From assembly GCA_002448875.1 (NCBI GenBank), contig DKAS01000207.1:11166-28383 (forward strand): a stretch of DNA of 17,218 nt, read 5' to 3'. The position numbers were made by a program, and so were the translations under genes. Source of the stretch: Proteobacteria bacterium UBA6920. GTDB taxonomy: Bacteria; Pseudomonadota; Gammaproteobacteria; SG8-11. The first letter of the stretch is position 1; each line of letters starts with the position of its first letter. Shown piece after piece: positions 6,525-15,055 of this stretch. The notes beneath the pieces are model-generated. The model was not told where the DNA came from. It ran no database searches and was given only the letters and a program-made list of their open reading frames with translations.

Positions 6525-7868
6525 TCAAGGCCGCGCCAGTTGCATCAGCAGCGCGTCGGTCATGCCATGCCCGGTTTGGTCATAGAGGGTGCCGTCACTG
6601 CCGCCACAGATATAGATGTCGCCCGTGGGGCTGATGGCGATGGCGGCGGGGTCGTCAGACTCCGGGCCGCCATAGGTCACTGCTGGTATGTCGCGGCCGT
6701 TACTGGGAAATTCCTTGACGTAGATGTCGGTGCTGCCGCTGCCCGCCAGTTCCTCCTGAGTCAGGCTGCGGCGCGTGCCGGTGATGAAGACATTGCCCGC
6801 CGCATCGACGGCCACGCCGGCGATGCTGTTGCTTTCGGTGGAAGCGGGAATTAGATTGCTTTGCAGGATCTGTCCCAGGGAGTTGTATTGTTTTACGAAG
6901 GGGGTGGCGTCGCTGAGGCCGCCCACGTAAATATTGTTCTGACTGTCTATCGCCAGCACATCGTTGCTATCAGCTGCGCCGGTGACTTGTGCCACGCGCC
7001 ACAGAAAGGTCTGGCTGGCTGGATCGAACTGGGTGAGAAAGGCGTCTGTATTGCCCAGGCTGTTATAGGGGAAAGTCGCGCCAGCGATGATCAGGTGGCC
7101 CGCATTGTCAGCCGCCAGCTCGTTGCCGTAGTCGTTGCCCATATCGCCTTCGAGCAGGGTCCAGAGTTTGCCGCCGTCGCTGTTCAGCTTGGCGAGAAAG
7201 AAATCTGCGGTTATCGGCTTTTTCGGATCTATGGTATGCAGGGAGTGGTTTTGCAGGCCTTCGATGTCGCCGAAACTGACGCCAAGAATATAGGTATTTC
7301 CCAGAGCGTCCACGGTCAGGTTGCTGACCCAGTCGGTATAGTCCGAGGCCAGCATGGCGCTCCAGAGCAGGTTGCCGTCGGCGTCAATCTTGCTGATGAA
7401 GGCGTCGGTATAGCCACGATTGGGTTGGCTGGTCATGCTGGCGGTAGTGGTGCCGCCGATGACGATGCCGCCGTCAGGGGTCAGGGCGATGCTGGTGGCA
7501 GCATCATTGGCCGCAGTCCCATAGAGTTTATGCCAGAGAATCCGGCCATCCTTGTTGAGTTTGCTGACGAACACATCCGTCCGCGAATCGACGCCGTCAA
7601 TGTTGCCGTTGTTGCTCAGTGTTTCGTAATCGCCCTGGGTGTAGCCGGTGATATAGATATTGCCGTCGTCGGCGATGACCATCGCTCTGGCAAATTCCTC
7701 GCGATCGGAACCCAGCAGCCGTGCCCAGGTCGTAGCGCCGAAGTTGCGCTGGGTATCGTCGACGGGGTCGCTGGTTTCATAGGGCGGCGCATTGACTCCG
7801 CCACCGCAGCCAGCGATCATCATGGCGAAAAAAAAACTGGTCATTAACAGCGAGCGTATCCGGTGCAT
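6525..7868 (-). CDS. Beta-propeller (SBBP-type repeat) lipoprotein
   Basis: Predicted surface or periplasmic lipoprotein of 447 residues; function unknown. A signal peptide ends in the lipobox IAGC with C21 as the lipidated residue, and Gly at +2 would not hold it in the inner membrane by the enterobacterial rule. Then come seven strands of the GNIYITG type at about 69, 133, 190, 257, 311, 358 and 416, alternating with DxFxxKxxxxGxxLW strands. This is the pattern of SBBP beta-propeller repeats, with about the right number for a seven-bladed propeller. I chose the ATG at 7866-7868: GAGG lies six bases upstream, the signal peptide then starts normally, and the candidate promoter lies just before it. 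A longer frame from GTG at 7907 would begin upstream of that promoter's start point. Confidence 0.85.
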   Translation of the reverse strand: MHRIRSLLMTSFFFAMMIAGCGGGVNAPPYETSDPVDDTQRNFGATTWARLLGSDREEFARAMVIADDGNIYITGYTQGDYETLSNNGNIDGVDSRTDVFVSKLNKDGRILWHKLYGTAANDAATSIALTPDGGIVIGGTTTASMTSQPNRGYTDAFISKIDADGNLLWSAMLASDYTDWVSNLTVDALGNTYILGVSFGDIEGLQNHSLHTIDPKKPITADFFLAKLNSDGGKLWTLLEGDMGNDYGNELAADNAGHLIIAGATFPYNSLGNTDAFLTQFDPASQTFLWRVAQVTGAADSNDVLAIDSQNNIYVGGLSDATPFVKQYNSLGQILQSNLIPASTESNSIAGVAVDAAGNVFITGTRRSLTQEELAGSGSTDIYVKEFPSNGRDIPAVTYGGPESDDPAAIAISPTGDIYICGGSDGTLYDQTGHGMTDALLMQLARP

Positions 7869-7897
7869 ACTCGTCCTCGACGGTAAACCTCCCGGGC

Positions 7898-7906
7898 AGT
7901 GTAGCA
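7898..7906 (-). promoter_or_regulatory. Candidate extended -10 promoter of the propeller gene
   Basis: Minus-strand TGC-TACACT (7898-7906), an extended -10 with 4 of 6 at the hexamer and no good -35. The start point would be near 7891, about 22 bases before the chosen ATG. Confidence 0.4.
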
Positions 7907-7918
7907 CCCTGGATGGAA

Positions 7919-7935
7919 GCCAGAGTAATTCTGGC
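7919..7935. repeat. Hairpin between livF and the propeller gene
   Basis: Perfect GCCAGA-GTAAT-TCTGGC. On plus it is followed six bases later by a T-run (7942-7946), terminator-like but with too long a gap and no plus-strand gene before it. On minus it lies upstream of the propeller promoter. GGGGTTTT on the minus strand after a GC-rich patch (about 7993-8015) is the only livF terminator candidate, and it is weak. Confidence 0.35.
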
Positions 7936-8036
7936 GCTAAATTTTTAGTTTTACGGTTTTTTACCGAAGCACCGGCGGATAATCCAGGTAAAACCCCGGC
8001 CGGCAGGCCCGCCCGCGGTCTCTCGCGTCACCTTGT

Positions 8037-8743
8037 TTACAAGCCCAGGTAGGCTTGTTGCACCTGGGGATTGCCCAGCAGATTGGCCGATGCGTCGGCC
8101 AGGGTGATGACGCCGTTCTCCATGACATAACCGCGCTGGCTGACCTGCAGCGCCAGCTTCGCGTTTTGCTCCACCAACAGCAGGGTGACCCCTTCGGCGG
8201 CGATTTGATTTATGGTGGCAAAGATGCGTTGCACCACCAGCGGTGCCAGGCCCATGCTGGGTTCGTCCAGCAGCAACAAGCGCGGTCGGCTCATCATCGC
8301 CCGTCCCAGTGCCAGCATCTGTTGTTCGCCGCCGGACAGGGTGCCGGCAGCCTGCGTGCGCCGCTCGTCCAGGCGAGGGAACAGCTCGTAAATTTTTTTC
8401 ATATCCTGGCGGATCGCGGCGCGATCACGGCGGATATAGGCGCCCATCAGCAGATTTTCTTCCACGGTCAGCCGGCCGAATATGCCGCGGCCCTCCGGCA
8501 CCAGGGTGATGCCCTTGCGCAGCAGACTATGGGACGCTTGGCCGGTAATGGTCTGGTCCTGAAAAAATATCTCGCCGGCGGCGGGGATCATGCCGCACAG
8601 CGCATTGAGGGTGCTGGATTTGCCGGCGCCGTTGGCGCCGATGAGGCACACCAGTTCGCCCTGATGGATTTCCAGGTCTATGCCCTTGACCGCCTGGATG
8701 CCGCCATAGCTTATCGCCAGCTGCCGGGTGCGCAGCAACACGC

Positions 8744-8747
<4 letters not shown>
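8037..8747 (-). CDS. livF: Branched-chain amino acid ABC transporter ATP-binding protein LivF
   Basis: One of the two ATPases that power the Liv importer, on the cytoplasmic face of the LivH-LivM pore. The 236 residues are the standard LivF length. Seen: Walker A GANGAGKSS at 37-45, signature LSGGEQQ at 137-143, Walker B LLLLDEP at 157-163, LVEQN at 191-195 where LivF proteins carry Gln rather than the usual switch His, and the C-terminal QQAYLGL. It is the last gene of the operon; its ATG (8745-8747) overlaps the livG stop in ATGA, which suggests translational coupling. Confidence 0.95.
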
Positions 8748-9509
<762 letters not shown>

Positions 9510-9526
<17 letters not shown>

Positions 9527-10631
9527 ACACCGATTCCTGCTCCTGAGCGGCGACGCCCTGACCCGGATGCAATTCGCGCCGGCGGCGTACCGACGGCAAC
9601 AGGCCTTCCGGCCGAAACAGCATAATCAGTACCATGGCGGCGCCGAACACCAGCATGCGCAGATCTGCCGGGTCGAGGTAGACGCGGCCGAACATGGCGT
9701 TTTGCGCCGGTCCCACGTAGCGCAGCGCTTCCGGCAGCATGGTGAGCAGCACGGCGCCGAGAATGACGCCGCCGATATTGCCCATGCCGCCGAGGACGAT
9801 CATGCACAGAATCATGATCGATTCCATGAGATTGAAACTTTCCGGGCTGACGAATCCCTGAAATCCGGCAAACAGGCCGCCGCTGATGCCGCCGAACGAG
9901 GCGCCCATGGCAAATGCCAGCAGCTTGATGTTGCGCGTATGTATGCCCATGGCGGCGGCGGCGATTTCGTCTTCACGTATCGCCACCCAGGCGCGGCCGA
10001 TGCGCGAATCCTGCAGGCGTACGCAGACAAAAATGATGAGCAGGGTCAGGGTGAGGAAGAAGTAATAATAGCCGTAAGTACCCGGCAATTGCATTCCTGC
10101 CAGGCTGTGCGTCTGGTTCAGGGAAAACCCCGCGCTGGCAATCGGGTCAATGAGGTTGATGCCCTGCGGTCCATTGGTGATGTTCACCGGGGTGTTGAGG
10201 TTATTAAGAAAAATTCGAATGATTTCCCCGAAGCCCAGGGTGACGATGGCCAGATAGTCGCCGCGCAGGCGCAGGGTGGGGGTGCCCAGCAACACGCCGA
10301 AAACGCCGGCGGTAATCGCCCCCAGCGGCAGGATCAGCCAGAATGGCAGATGCAGCCCGAAATGCGGCGAGGCCAGCATTGCGTATAAATAGGCGCCGAC
10401 CGCGTAAAACGCGATATATCCCAGATCAAGCAGGCCGGCGTAGCCGACGACGATGTTCAGGCCCAGCGCCAGCATCACATAGAGCAGGGCGAAATCCAGA
10501 ATACGCACCCAGCTGCGGCCGGCGATCAGATCGGTCAGGAAGGGCAGGCTCAGCAGCAGCAGGGTGACAACGGCGAACGCCAGCCAGACTGCGCGTTTGT
10601 CCTGTTGCCATAGTTGCCAGCGGGACCGCAC
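9510..10631 (-). CDS. livM: Branched-chain amino acid ABC transporter permease LivM
   Basis: Inner-membrane permease that pairs with LivH to form the substrate channel. The 373 residues have a basic, aromatic N-terminus (1-15), then multiple hydrophobic helices. LivM family landmarks: LGLNIVVGYAGLLDLGYIAFYAVGAY at about 56-81, TLRLRGDYLAIVTLGFGEI at about 119-137, the cytoplasmic EAA-like loop near GRAWVAIREDEIAAAAMGI, and GGMGNIGGVILGA. The start is GTG at 10629-10631 with AGGA upstream; only nine bases separate it from livH. A C-terminal charged tail of about 30 residues (RRRRELHPGQ and on) extends past the last helix. Confidence 0.94.
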
Positions 10632-10640
10632 CGGGATTTC

Positions 10641-11570
10641 CTAGGGCCGGTCGGCGACGCGTTCGCCGAGCAATCCCGCCGGGCGCAGGACCAGAACCAG
10701 AATCAGGACGAAAAACGCGAACACATCCTGGTAGTGGCTGCCGAGGAAGCCGCCGGTCAGGGGGCCGATATAGCCCGCGCCCAGACTTTCGATGATTCCC
10801 AGCAGCAGCCCGCCGAGCATGGCGCCGGGAATATTGCCGATCCCGCCCAGCACCGCGGCGGTGAACGCCTTTAAACCCAGCATGAACCCCATGTAGTAGT
10901 GGGCCAGGCCATAGTAGGCGCCGACCATGACGCCGGCGACCGCCGCCAGCATGGAGCCGATGATGAAGGTCATGGAAATCACGCTGTTGATATTGACCCC
11001 CATCAGTCCGGCGACTGCCTTATTCTGCGCCGTGGCGCGCATGGCGCGGCCCAGCCGTGTGCGGTCGATCAGCAGAACCAGCCCGGTCATCAACACGGCG
11101 GACAGCAGGATGATGAAGATCTGCAGGCTGGTGATGGTGGCGCCGCCCAGGTTGTAACGCTCGATCTGCAGGATGGGCGGAAACGAAACGTATTGCCGGC
11201 CCCAGGTGATCATCGCCACGTTCTGCAGGACGATGGACATGCCTATGGCGGTGATCAGGGGGGCCAGGCGGGGGGCATTGCGCAGCGGCCGGTAGGCCAC
11301 CCGCTCGATGCCGAAGCCGAGCAGCGCGCAGGCTGGAATAGCCACCAGCAGGCCCAGAAATACGATCATCGCTCCGGGCAGAACCACGCCATGATTGAGC
11401 AGGGCGCCGATCACCGCCAGGGCCACCATCGCGCCTATCATCGTCACCTCGCCGTGCGCGAAGTTGATCAGCTCGAGTATGCCATACACCATGGTGTAGC
11501 CCAGGGCCACCAGGGCGTAGACACTGCCCAGGACCAGGCCATTGATCAGCTGCTGGAGGAGAATGTCCAA
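10641..11570 (-). CDS. livH: Branched-chain amino acid ABC transporter permease LivH
   Basis: Inner-membrane permease partner of LivM. The 309 residues are the standard LivH length and carry the family's hallmark N-terminus (QQLINGLVLGSVYALVALGY) and YGILELINFAHGE, then RTRLGRAMRATAQNKAVAGLMGV (cytoplasmic EAA-like loop) and AFTAAVLGGIGNIPGAMLGG. The start is TTG at 11568-11570: it gives the canonical MDILLQQL start and no other start codon lies nearby, though the ribosome-binding site is weak (GGAA). It follows livK by 18 bases. Confidence 0.95.
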   Translation of the reverse strand: MDILLQQLINGLVLGSVYALVALGYTMVYGILELINFAHGEVTMIGAMVALAVIGALLNHGVVLPGAMIVFLGLLVAIPACALLGFGIERVAYRPLRNAPRLAPLITAIGMSIVLQNVAMITWGRQYVSFPPILQIERYNLGGATITSLQIFIILLSAVLMTGLVLLIDRTRLGRAMRATAQNKAVAGLMGVNINSVISMTFIIGSMLAAVAGVMVGAYYGLAHYYMGFMLGLKAFTAAVLGGIGNIPGAMLGGLLLGIIESLGAGYIGPLTGGFLGSHYQDVFAFFVLILVLVLRPAGLLGERVADRP

Positions 11571-11588
11571 GTGGCGGTTCCGGCTTTG

Positions 11589-12761
11589 CTACTTGCTGAC
11601 CATCCAGTTTCCACTCTGCACCTGGTAGACGGTGACGGCGCCTCCCAGGATGTCACCCTTGGCGTCAAAGGCGATGGGGCCGGTGACGCCGTTGTAGTTC
11701 GTTTTCGCCAGTTCCGGCAGGTATTTCGCCGGGTCGGTCGAATCAGCGCGCTGTATCGCGTCGATAACAACGCGCGCCGCATCGTAGGCGTAGGGCGCGT
11801 AAATCTGAATGGCGCCGAAGCGGGTGCCGAACTTGTCATTGAACTCCTTGCCCCCGGGCATGCCATCCAGCGGCAGACCCGGCGAGGAGGCATAAACGCC
11901 TTCGGCGTCGCCACCGGCCAGTTTGAGGAATTCCGCGGTCTGCAGGCCATCGCCGCCGAGAAACTTGGCGGTGATGCCCAGGGATTTCAGCTGCTTGGCC
12001 ATGGGGCCACCCTGGCTGTCCATGCCGCCATAGAAGATGACGTCGGGTTTCTTCGCTTTGATGGCGGTTAGTATGGCCATGAAATCGGTGGACTTGTCGG
12101 TGGTGTATTCGTGAGCGACGATACTGGCGCCGGCGTTTTTCGCGGCTTTCTCCACTTCGTCCGCCAGGCCTTGACCGTAGGCGGTGCGGTCGTCGATGAT
12201 CGCCAGGGTTTTGCCGCCCAGAGCGTTGACGGCGAACTCACCCAGTACCTTGCCCTGCTGGGCGTCGTTGGTCATGACGCGGAACGTGGTTTTGAATCCC
12301 TGCGCGGTATAGGCCACGGCGGTGGCTGACGGCGAAATCTGGCCTATGCCTGCATCGGAATAGATTTTCGACGCGGGAATGGACGTGCCCGAGTTCAGGT
12401 GGCCAAGCACCACGGCGACTTTGTCGTCCACCAGCTTCTGGGCGACGATGGTGGCGGTTTTCGGATCCGCCTGGTCGTCTTCGCTGACCAGTTCGTAGCG
12501 CACTTTTTTACCGCCCAGCATCGGGTTGCCGGCATTGGCCTCGTCTATGGCCAGCCGGATGCCGTTTTCCTGATCCTTGCCCAGATGGGATTGGGGGCCG
12601 GTCAAGGGAGCCACAGAGCCGATTCTTACGACCACGGTATCGCTGCCTGCCGGTGCACCGCCGGAAGAGGCCGTGCCGGTGTCTTCTTGCTTGCCACAGG
12701 CAGTCATTGCCAGGGAGGCCGCGCACAGCAGGGTGGCGATATTTTTCAATGGGTGAGTCAC
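11589..12761 (-). CDS. livK: Branched-chain amino acid-type substrate-binding protein LivK, predicted lipoprotein
   Basis: Type 1 periplasmic binding protein that captures substrate for the LivHMGF channel. The 390 residues begin with a signal sequence whose MTAC at 19-22 looks like a lipobox (C22 lipidated), then a Gly/Ser/Ala/Thr linker (about 23-42) before the mature fold. Family motifs: IGSVAPLTGPQSHLGKDQ at about 47-64, GIRLAIDEANA, GHLNSGTSIPAS, and FRVMTNDAQQG. The start is GTG at 12759-12761 with GAGGAG six bases upstream. Typical enteric LivK is a free periplasmic protein, so tethering is a departure. Substrate could be Leu/Ile/Val or another amino acid or amide; sequence alone does not decide. 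First gene of the operon. Confidence 0.93.
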   Translation of the reverse strand: MTHPLKNIATLLCAASLAMTACGKQEDTGTASSGGAPAGSDTVVVRIGSVAPLTGPQSHLGKDQENGIRLAIDEANAGNPMLGGKKVRYELVSEDDQADPKTATIVAQKLVDDKVAVVLGHLNSGTSIPASKIYSDAGIGQISPSATAVAYTAQGFKTTFRVMTNDAQQGKVLGEFAVNALGGKTLAIIDDRTAYGQGLADEVEKAAKNAGASIVAHEYTTDKSTDFMAILTAIKAKKPDVIFYGGMDSQGGPMAKQLKSLGITAKFLGGDGLQTAEFLKLAGGDAEGVYASSPGLPLDGMPGGKEFNDKFGTRFGAIQIYAPYAYDAARVVIDAIQRADSTDPAKYLPELAKTNYNGVTGPIAFDAKGDILGGAVTVYQVQSGNWMVSK

Positions 12762-12797
12762 GGCTGGCTCCTCAAAGTTGGTTTGCGGGTAAATTTA

Positions 12798-12809
12798 TTA
12801 AATATTTAA
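12798..12809. repeat. AT palindrome in the livK leader
   Basis: Perfect 12-bp palindrome TTAAATATTTAA, about 37 bases before the livK GTG and close upstream of its Shine-Dalgarno region. It could be a regulator site, or simply keep the start region unstructured. Confidence 0.35.
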
Positions 12810-12818
12810 GGATATGAC

Positions 12819-12847
12819 GGCACCGGCGCGCGCACGGCGGGCGTGCC
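12819..12847 (-). promoter_or_regulatory. Competing hairpins in the livK leader
   Basis: GCACG (12832-12836) and CGTGC (12842-12846) form a short stem with a 5-base loop. GGCAC (12819-12823) can instead pair with GTGCC (12843-12847), using the same right arm. The two are mutually exclusive and lie inside the predicted 5' leader of the liv mRNA. No U-run and no leader peptide rich in Leu/Ile/Val were seen, so a classic attenuator is not supported. Confidence 0.4.
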
Positions 12848-12859
12848 GGGGTTTGCCTT

Positions 12860-12888
12860 ATGGTATCCAAAAGTTCCCGTGAGGTCAG
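12860..12888 (-). promoter_or_regulatory. Candidate liv operon promoter
   Basis: Minus-strand CTGACC (12883-12888; 4 of 6), exactly 17 bases, then TACCAT (12860-12865; 4 of 6). Transcription would start near 12853, giving a leader of about 90 bases. The rest of 12889-13011 is AT-rich next to the promoter and GC-rich next to argC, where GCCGG/CCGGC can form a weak hairpin after the argC stop. Confidence 0.45.
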
Positions 12889-13011
12889 TTTTTTTGCGGA
12901 TGTTGTGCTTAAGAAGTAATCAACATTAATTTAAATGGGGAAGTGACGGGCGTTCCTGTCTGGTGTGAGAGCAAGGAGCCGGCCGGAACCGGCGGTTGGC
13001 AGGCGGCCAAG

Positions 13012-14070
13012 CTAACAGGGTTGCGCTGCGTAGTATTGCAGGCCGCTGTCACGGGCCAGGCCGAACATCAGGTTGAGATTTTCCACCGCCACCTGGGCGC
13101 CGCCCTTGCCCAGGCTGTCGAGCACGCTGAACACCACGATGCGTTGCCGGCGCTGGTCGATATCCAGGCCGATGTGGCAATAATTGGTGCCGGCGACCGC
13201 GCTAACCTGAGGATAAGGACGGTGCTGCCAGGCGACCGCGGTTTCCGCCGGAGCGTCGACGATTTTTACGAACGGCTGGCCGGTATAGTAGGCTGCGTAC
13301 AGTTCGAGCAATTGTTCGCGAGTCAGTGGTTCGTGGGGGAACGCACTGCAGATGGCGAGAATGCCGCGGACGAAGGGCGCGTACGCAGGCGTGAAATGCA
13401 CACTGACCGGCGCATCGTGCAGCTGGCTCAGCTCCTGCTCGATTTCGTAGCTGTGGCGGTGATCAACGACATTGTACGCGGCAACATTATTGGCCATGGC
13501 CGGATGGTGCAGTAAAGGAGAAAGTTCCGCGCCTGCGCCCGCGGTGCCTGAAATGCCGGTGACCAGCAGCCGCTCGGGATCGACCAGGCGCCGGCTGAGC
13601 AAGGGCGCGAATGCCAGGATGGCGGCGGAGGCGAAACATCCCGGGTTGGCCACCAGATCGGCGGCGGCGATCAGCGGCGCATGCAGCTCGTTAACGCCGT
13701 ATATCGCCTGCCGGGCCAACGACCAGTGGCTGTGAGGCATGGCATAGAGCCGCTCCCAGACGGCGCGATCCCGCAGGCGAAAAGCAGCACTCAAATCGAT
13801 CACGCGTATGCCGCGGTCAAGCAGGCGCGCTGCCGCCGACAACGCTGTTGCCGTGGGCAGCGCCAGCAGCGCGACATCACAATCACCGATAGCGTCCTCG
13901 CTGACGGTGTGCAAGTCGCAACCGTGGAGATTGGGGTGATGCAGGCTCACTGGTCCCGGCGCACGGCTGGTCAGCCAGGCCAGCTCCACCTGCGGGTGGC
14001 GCAGCAGCACGCGCAGTGCCTCGCCTCCCATGTAGCCGTAAACACCCATGATGCCGACTTTGATTTTCAT
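13012..14070 (-). CDS. ArgC-type N-acetyl-gamma-glutamyl-phosphate reductase family protein, divergent
   Basis: NADPH-dependent reductase family that converts an acyl phosphate to a semialdehyde (N-acetylglutamyl-phosphate in arginine synthesis, or LysW-linked substrates in some organisms). The 352 residues have the Rossmann start GVYGYMGGEALRVL at 9-22, catalytic C145 in NPGC, and HRH at 204-206 with H206 spaced 61 residues from C145 like the known dyad histidine. Departures from the ArgC motifs I know: IDLSAAFRL (usually SADFRL) at 91-99, NPGCFAS (usually a Pro after the aromatic), and FTPAYAPFVRGI (usually FTPHL-P-RGI) at 227-238. It overlaps the upstream aminotransferase by ATGA. With no ArgB, ArgD or ArgJ nearby and these changes, its substrate may not be N-acetylglutamyl phosphate. 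Family membership is firm; role is not. Confidence 0.85.
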   Translation of the reverse strand: MKIKVGIMGVYGYMGGEALRVLLRHPQVELAWLTSRAPGPVSLHHPNLHGCDLHTVSEDAIGDCDVALLALPTATALSAAARLLDRGIRVIDLSAAFRLRDRAVWERLYAMPHSHWSLARQAIYGVNELHAPLIAAADLVANPGCFASAAILAFAPLLSRRLVDPERLLVTGISGTAGAGAELSPLLHHPAMANNVAAYNVVDHRHSYEIEQELSQLHDAPVSVHFTPAYAPFVRGILAICSAFPHEPLTREQLLELYAAYYTGQPFVKIVDAPAETAVAWQHRPYPQVSAVAGTNYCHIGLDIDQRRQRIVVFSVLDSLGKGGAQVAVENLNLMFGLARDSGLQYYAAQPC

Positions 14071-14951
14071 ATGGCCTGCCGCTTTAGCGCGTCGGCGGTG
14101 TGGTGTTGAACAAAGTCATTGAAGGCATGCAACAGGGCCGTGAACAGCGGTCCGGGACAACTGCCCATGCCATAGCCGTCGACCGTGCGCAAGGGCAGCA
14201 ACTCAATGCCGGTGCCGGTGAAAAAACATTCGTCGGCGGCGTAGAGGTCGTGTGCCGTGAGGCTGGTTTCCCGCCAGGGAAGGGCCAGGCCATCGGCCAG
14301 CCGCAGGATCAGCGCGCGGGTCACGCCGGCCAGGGCGCCGTCGCTGACCGGCGGCGTCAGCAGCACGCCGTCGCGCACGGCGAACACATTGGCGGCGGTG
14401 CCTTCGGCAACATGGCCGTTTTCGTTGAGCATGATGGCGTCATCGGCGCCGGCACCGCGCGCCTGCAGGCGCGCCAGCACATTGTTGAGGTAGTTGAGAG
14501 ATTTGATCCGGCTGTCCCAGCAGCTGTTGGGCACGCGACGACTGGCGACAATGGCCACGCGCAGCCCACTCTGGCGTTTTTCCGCGGCAACCATCTGCAG
14601 CTTGTCGGCGATGATGAAAACCGTCGGTTGAGGGCAGTTGGTCGGGTCCACCCCCAGGGGGCCGGTGCCGCGCGTGACTACCAGGCGCAGATAACCTTCC
14701 CGCAGGTCACTGGCGGCGATCGTGTCGTCGATGGCGTCCGCCAGTTGCTGTTGCGTGTAGGGGATGGCAAGTTGCAGGCCGTGTGCCGATTGCCACAGGC
14801 GTTGCAGATGCTCCGTCAGCAGCAGGCAGCGTCCCTGGTAGAAACGCAGCCCCTCGAAAACGCCGTCGCCGTACAGCAAACCGTGGTCCAGTACAGATAC
14901 GCTGGCGGCGTCCGGCGCTACCCGGGTGCCATTGAGCCAGAAAGCGGGCAT
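14067..14951 (-). CDS. Class IV PLP-dependent aminotransferase (branched-chain/D-amino acid family)
   Basis: Fold type IV PLP enzyme. The 294 residues contain the lead motif DHGLLYGDGVFEGLRFY at 22-38, TRGTGPLGVDP at 93-103, PLP-binding K150 in RIKSLNYLNN, E183 in EGTAANVF (pairs with the PLP ring nitrogen in this fold), DGALAGVTR at 204-212, and FTGTGIELLPL at 244-254. It resembles archaeal/thermophile-style IlvE-like enzymes more than E. coli IlvE. FEGLRFY and TGTGIE differ from the common branched-chain FEGIRAY and TGTAAE, so branched-chain, D-alanine or other oxo-acid substrates remain possible. ATG at 14949-14951 has AGGAGA five bases upstream. First gene of a two-gene operon with the ArgC-like protein, divergent from the MocR regulator. 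Confidence 0.88.
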   Translation of the reverse strand: MPAFWLNGTRVAPDAASVSVLDHGLLYGDGVFEGLRFYQGRCLLLTEHLQRLWQSAHGLQLAIPYTQQQLADAIDDTIAASDLREGYLRLVVTRGTGPLGVDPTNCPQPTVFIIADKLQMVAAEKRQSGLRVAIVASRRVPNSCWDSRIKSLNYLNNVLARLQARGAGADDAIMLNENGHVAEGTAANVFAVRDGVLLTPPVSDGALAGVTRALILRLADGLALPWRETSLTAHDLYAADECFFTGTGIELLPLRTVDGYGMGSCPGPLFTALLHAFNDFVQHHTADALKRQAI

Positions 14952-15053
14952 AACTATCTCCTGTGGCGGTTTTATGCGTGATCCATGCCTGCAATCTACG
15001 CCTGCCCTGGCAGCCAGAACAGATACAGAGTAAGATCAAATTAACCAGTACAG
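14952..15053. promoter_or_regulatory. Divergent control region between the aminotransferase operon and the MocR gene
   Basis: A 102-base gap. On plus, CTGGCA (15007-15012), 18 bases, then TAAGAT (15031-15036) is a plausible MocR-gene promoter (4 of 6 each) starting near 15043. The -35 is part of a perfect palindrome CTGGC-A-GCCAG (15007-15017). GCCTGC also recurs at 14987-14992 and 15000-15005. I see no good promoter for the aminotransferase side. Confidence 0.45.
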
Positions 15054-15055
15054 AT
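15014..15055 (+). repeat. Direct repeat, candidate MocR operator
   Basis: CCAGAACAGAT (15014-15024) and CCAGTACAGAT (15045-15055) match at 10 of 11 bases and are 31 bp apart, about three helical turns. The first lies in the promoter spacer and the second covers the regulator's own ATG. Known MocR proteins such as GabR bind paired direct repeats on one face of DNA near their own promoter, so this is a good operator candidate for negative autoregulation (inference). Confidence 0.5.

Noticed and set aside
6861..7847. 328-residue plus-strand frame opposite the propeller gene
   Set aside because: Shadow of a repeat-rich gene; no ribosome-binding site and no known motif, while the minus strand has a signal peptide, lipobox and regular repeats.
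7869..7907. Upstream GTG start for the propeller lipoprotein
   Set aside because: It would add 13 residues ahead of a normal signal peptide and would start upstream of the predicted transcription start; the ATG at 7868 has a good GAGG.
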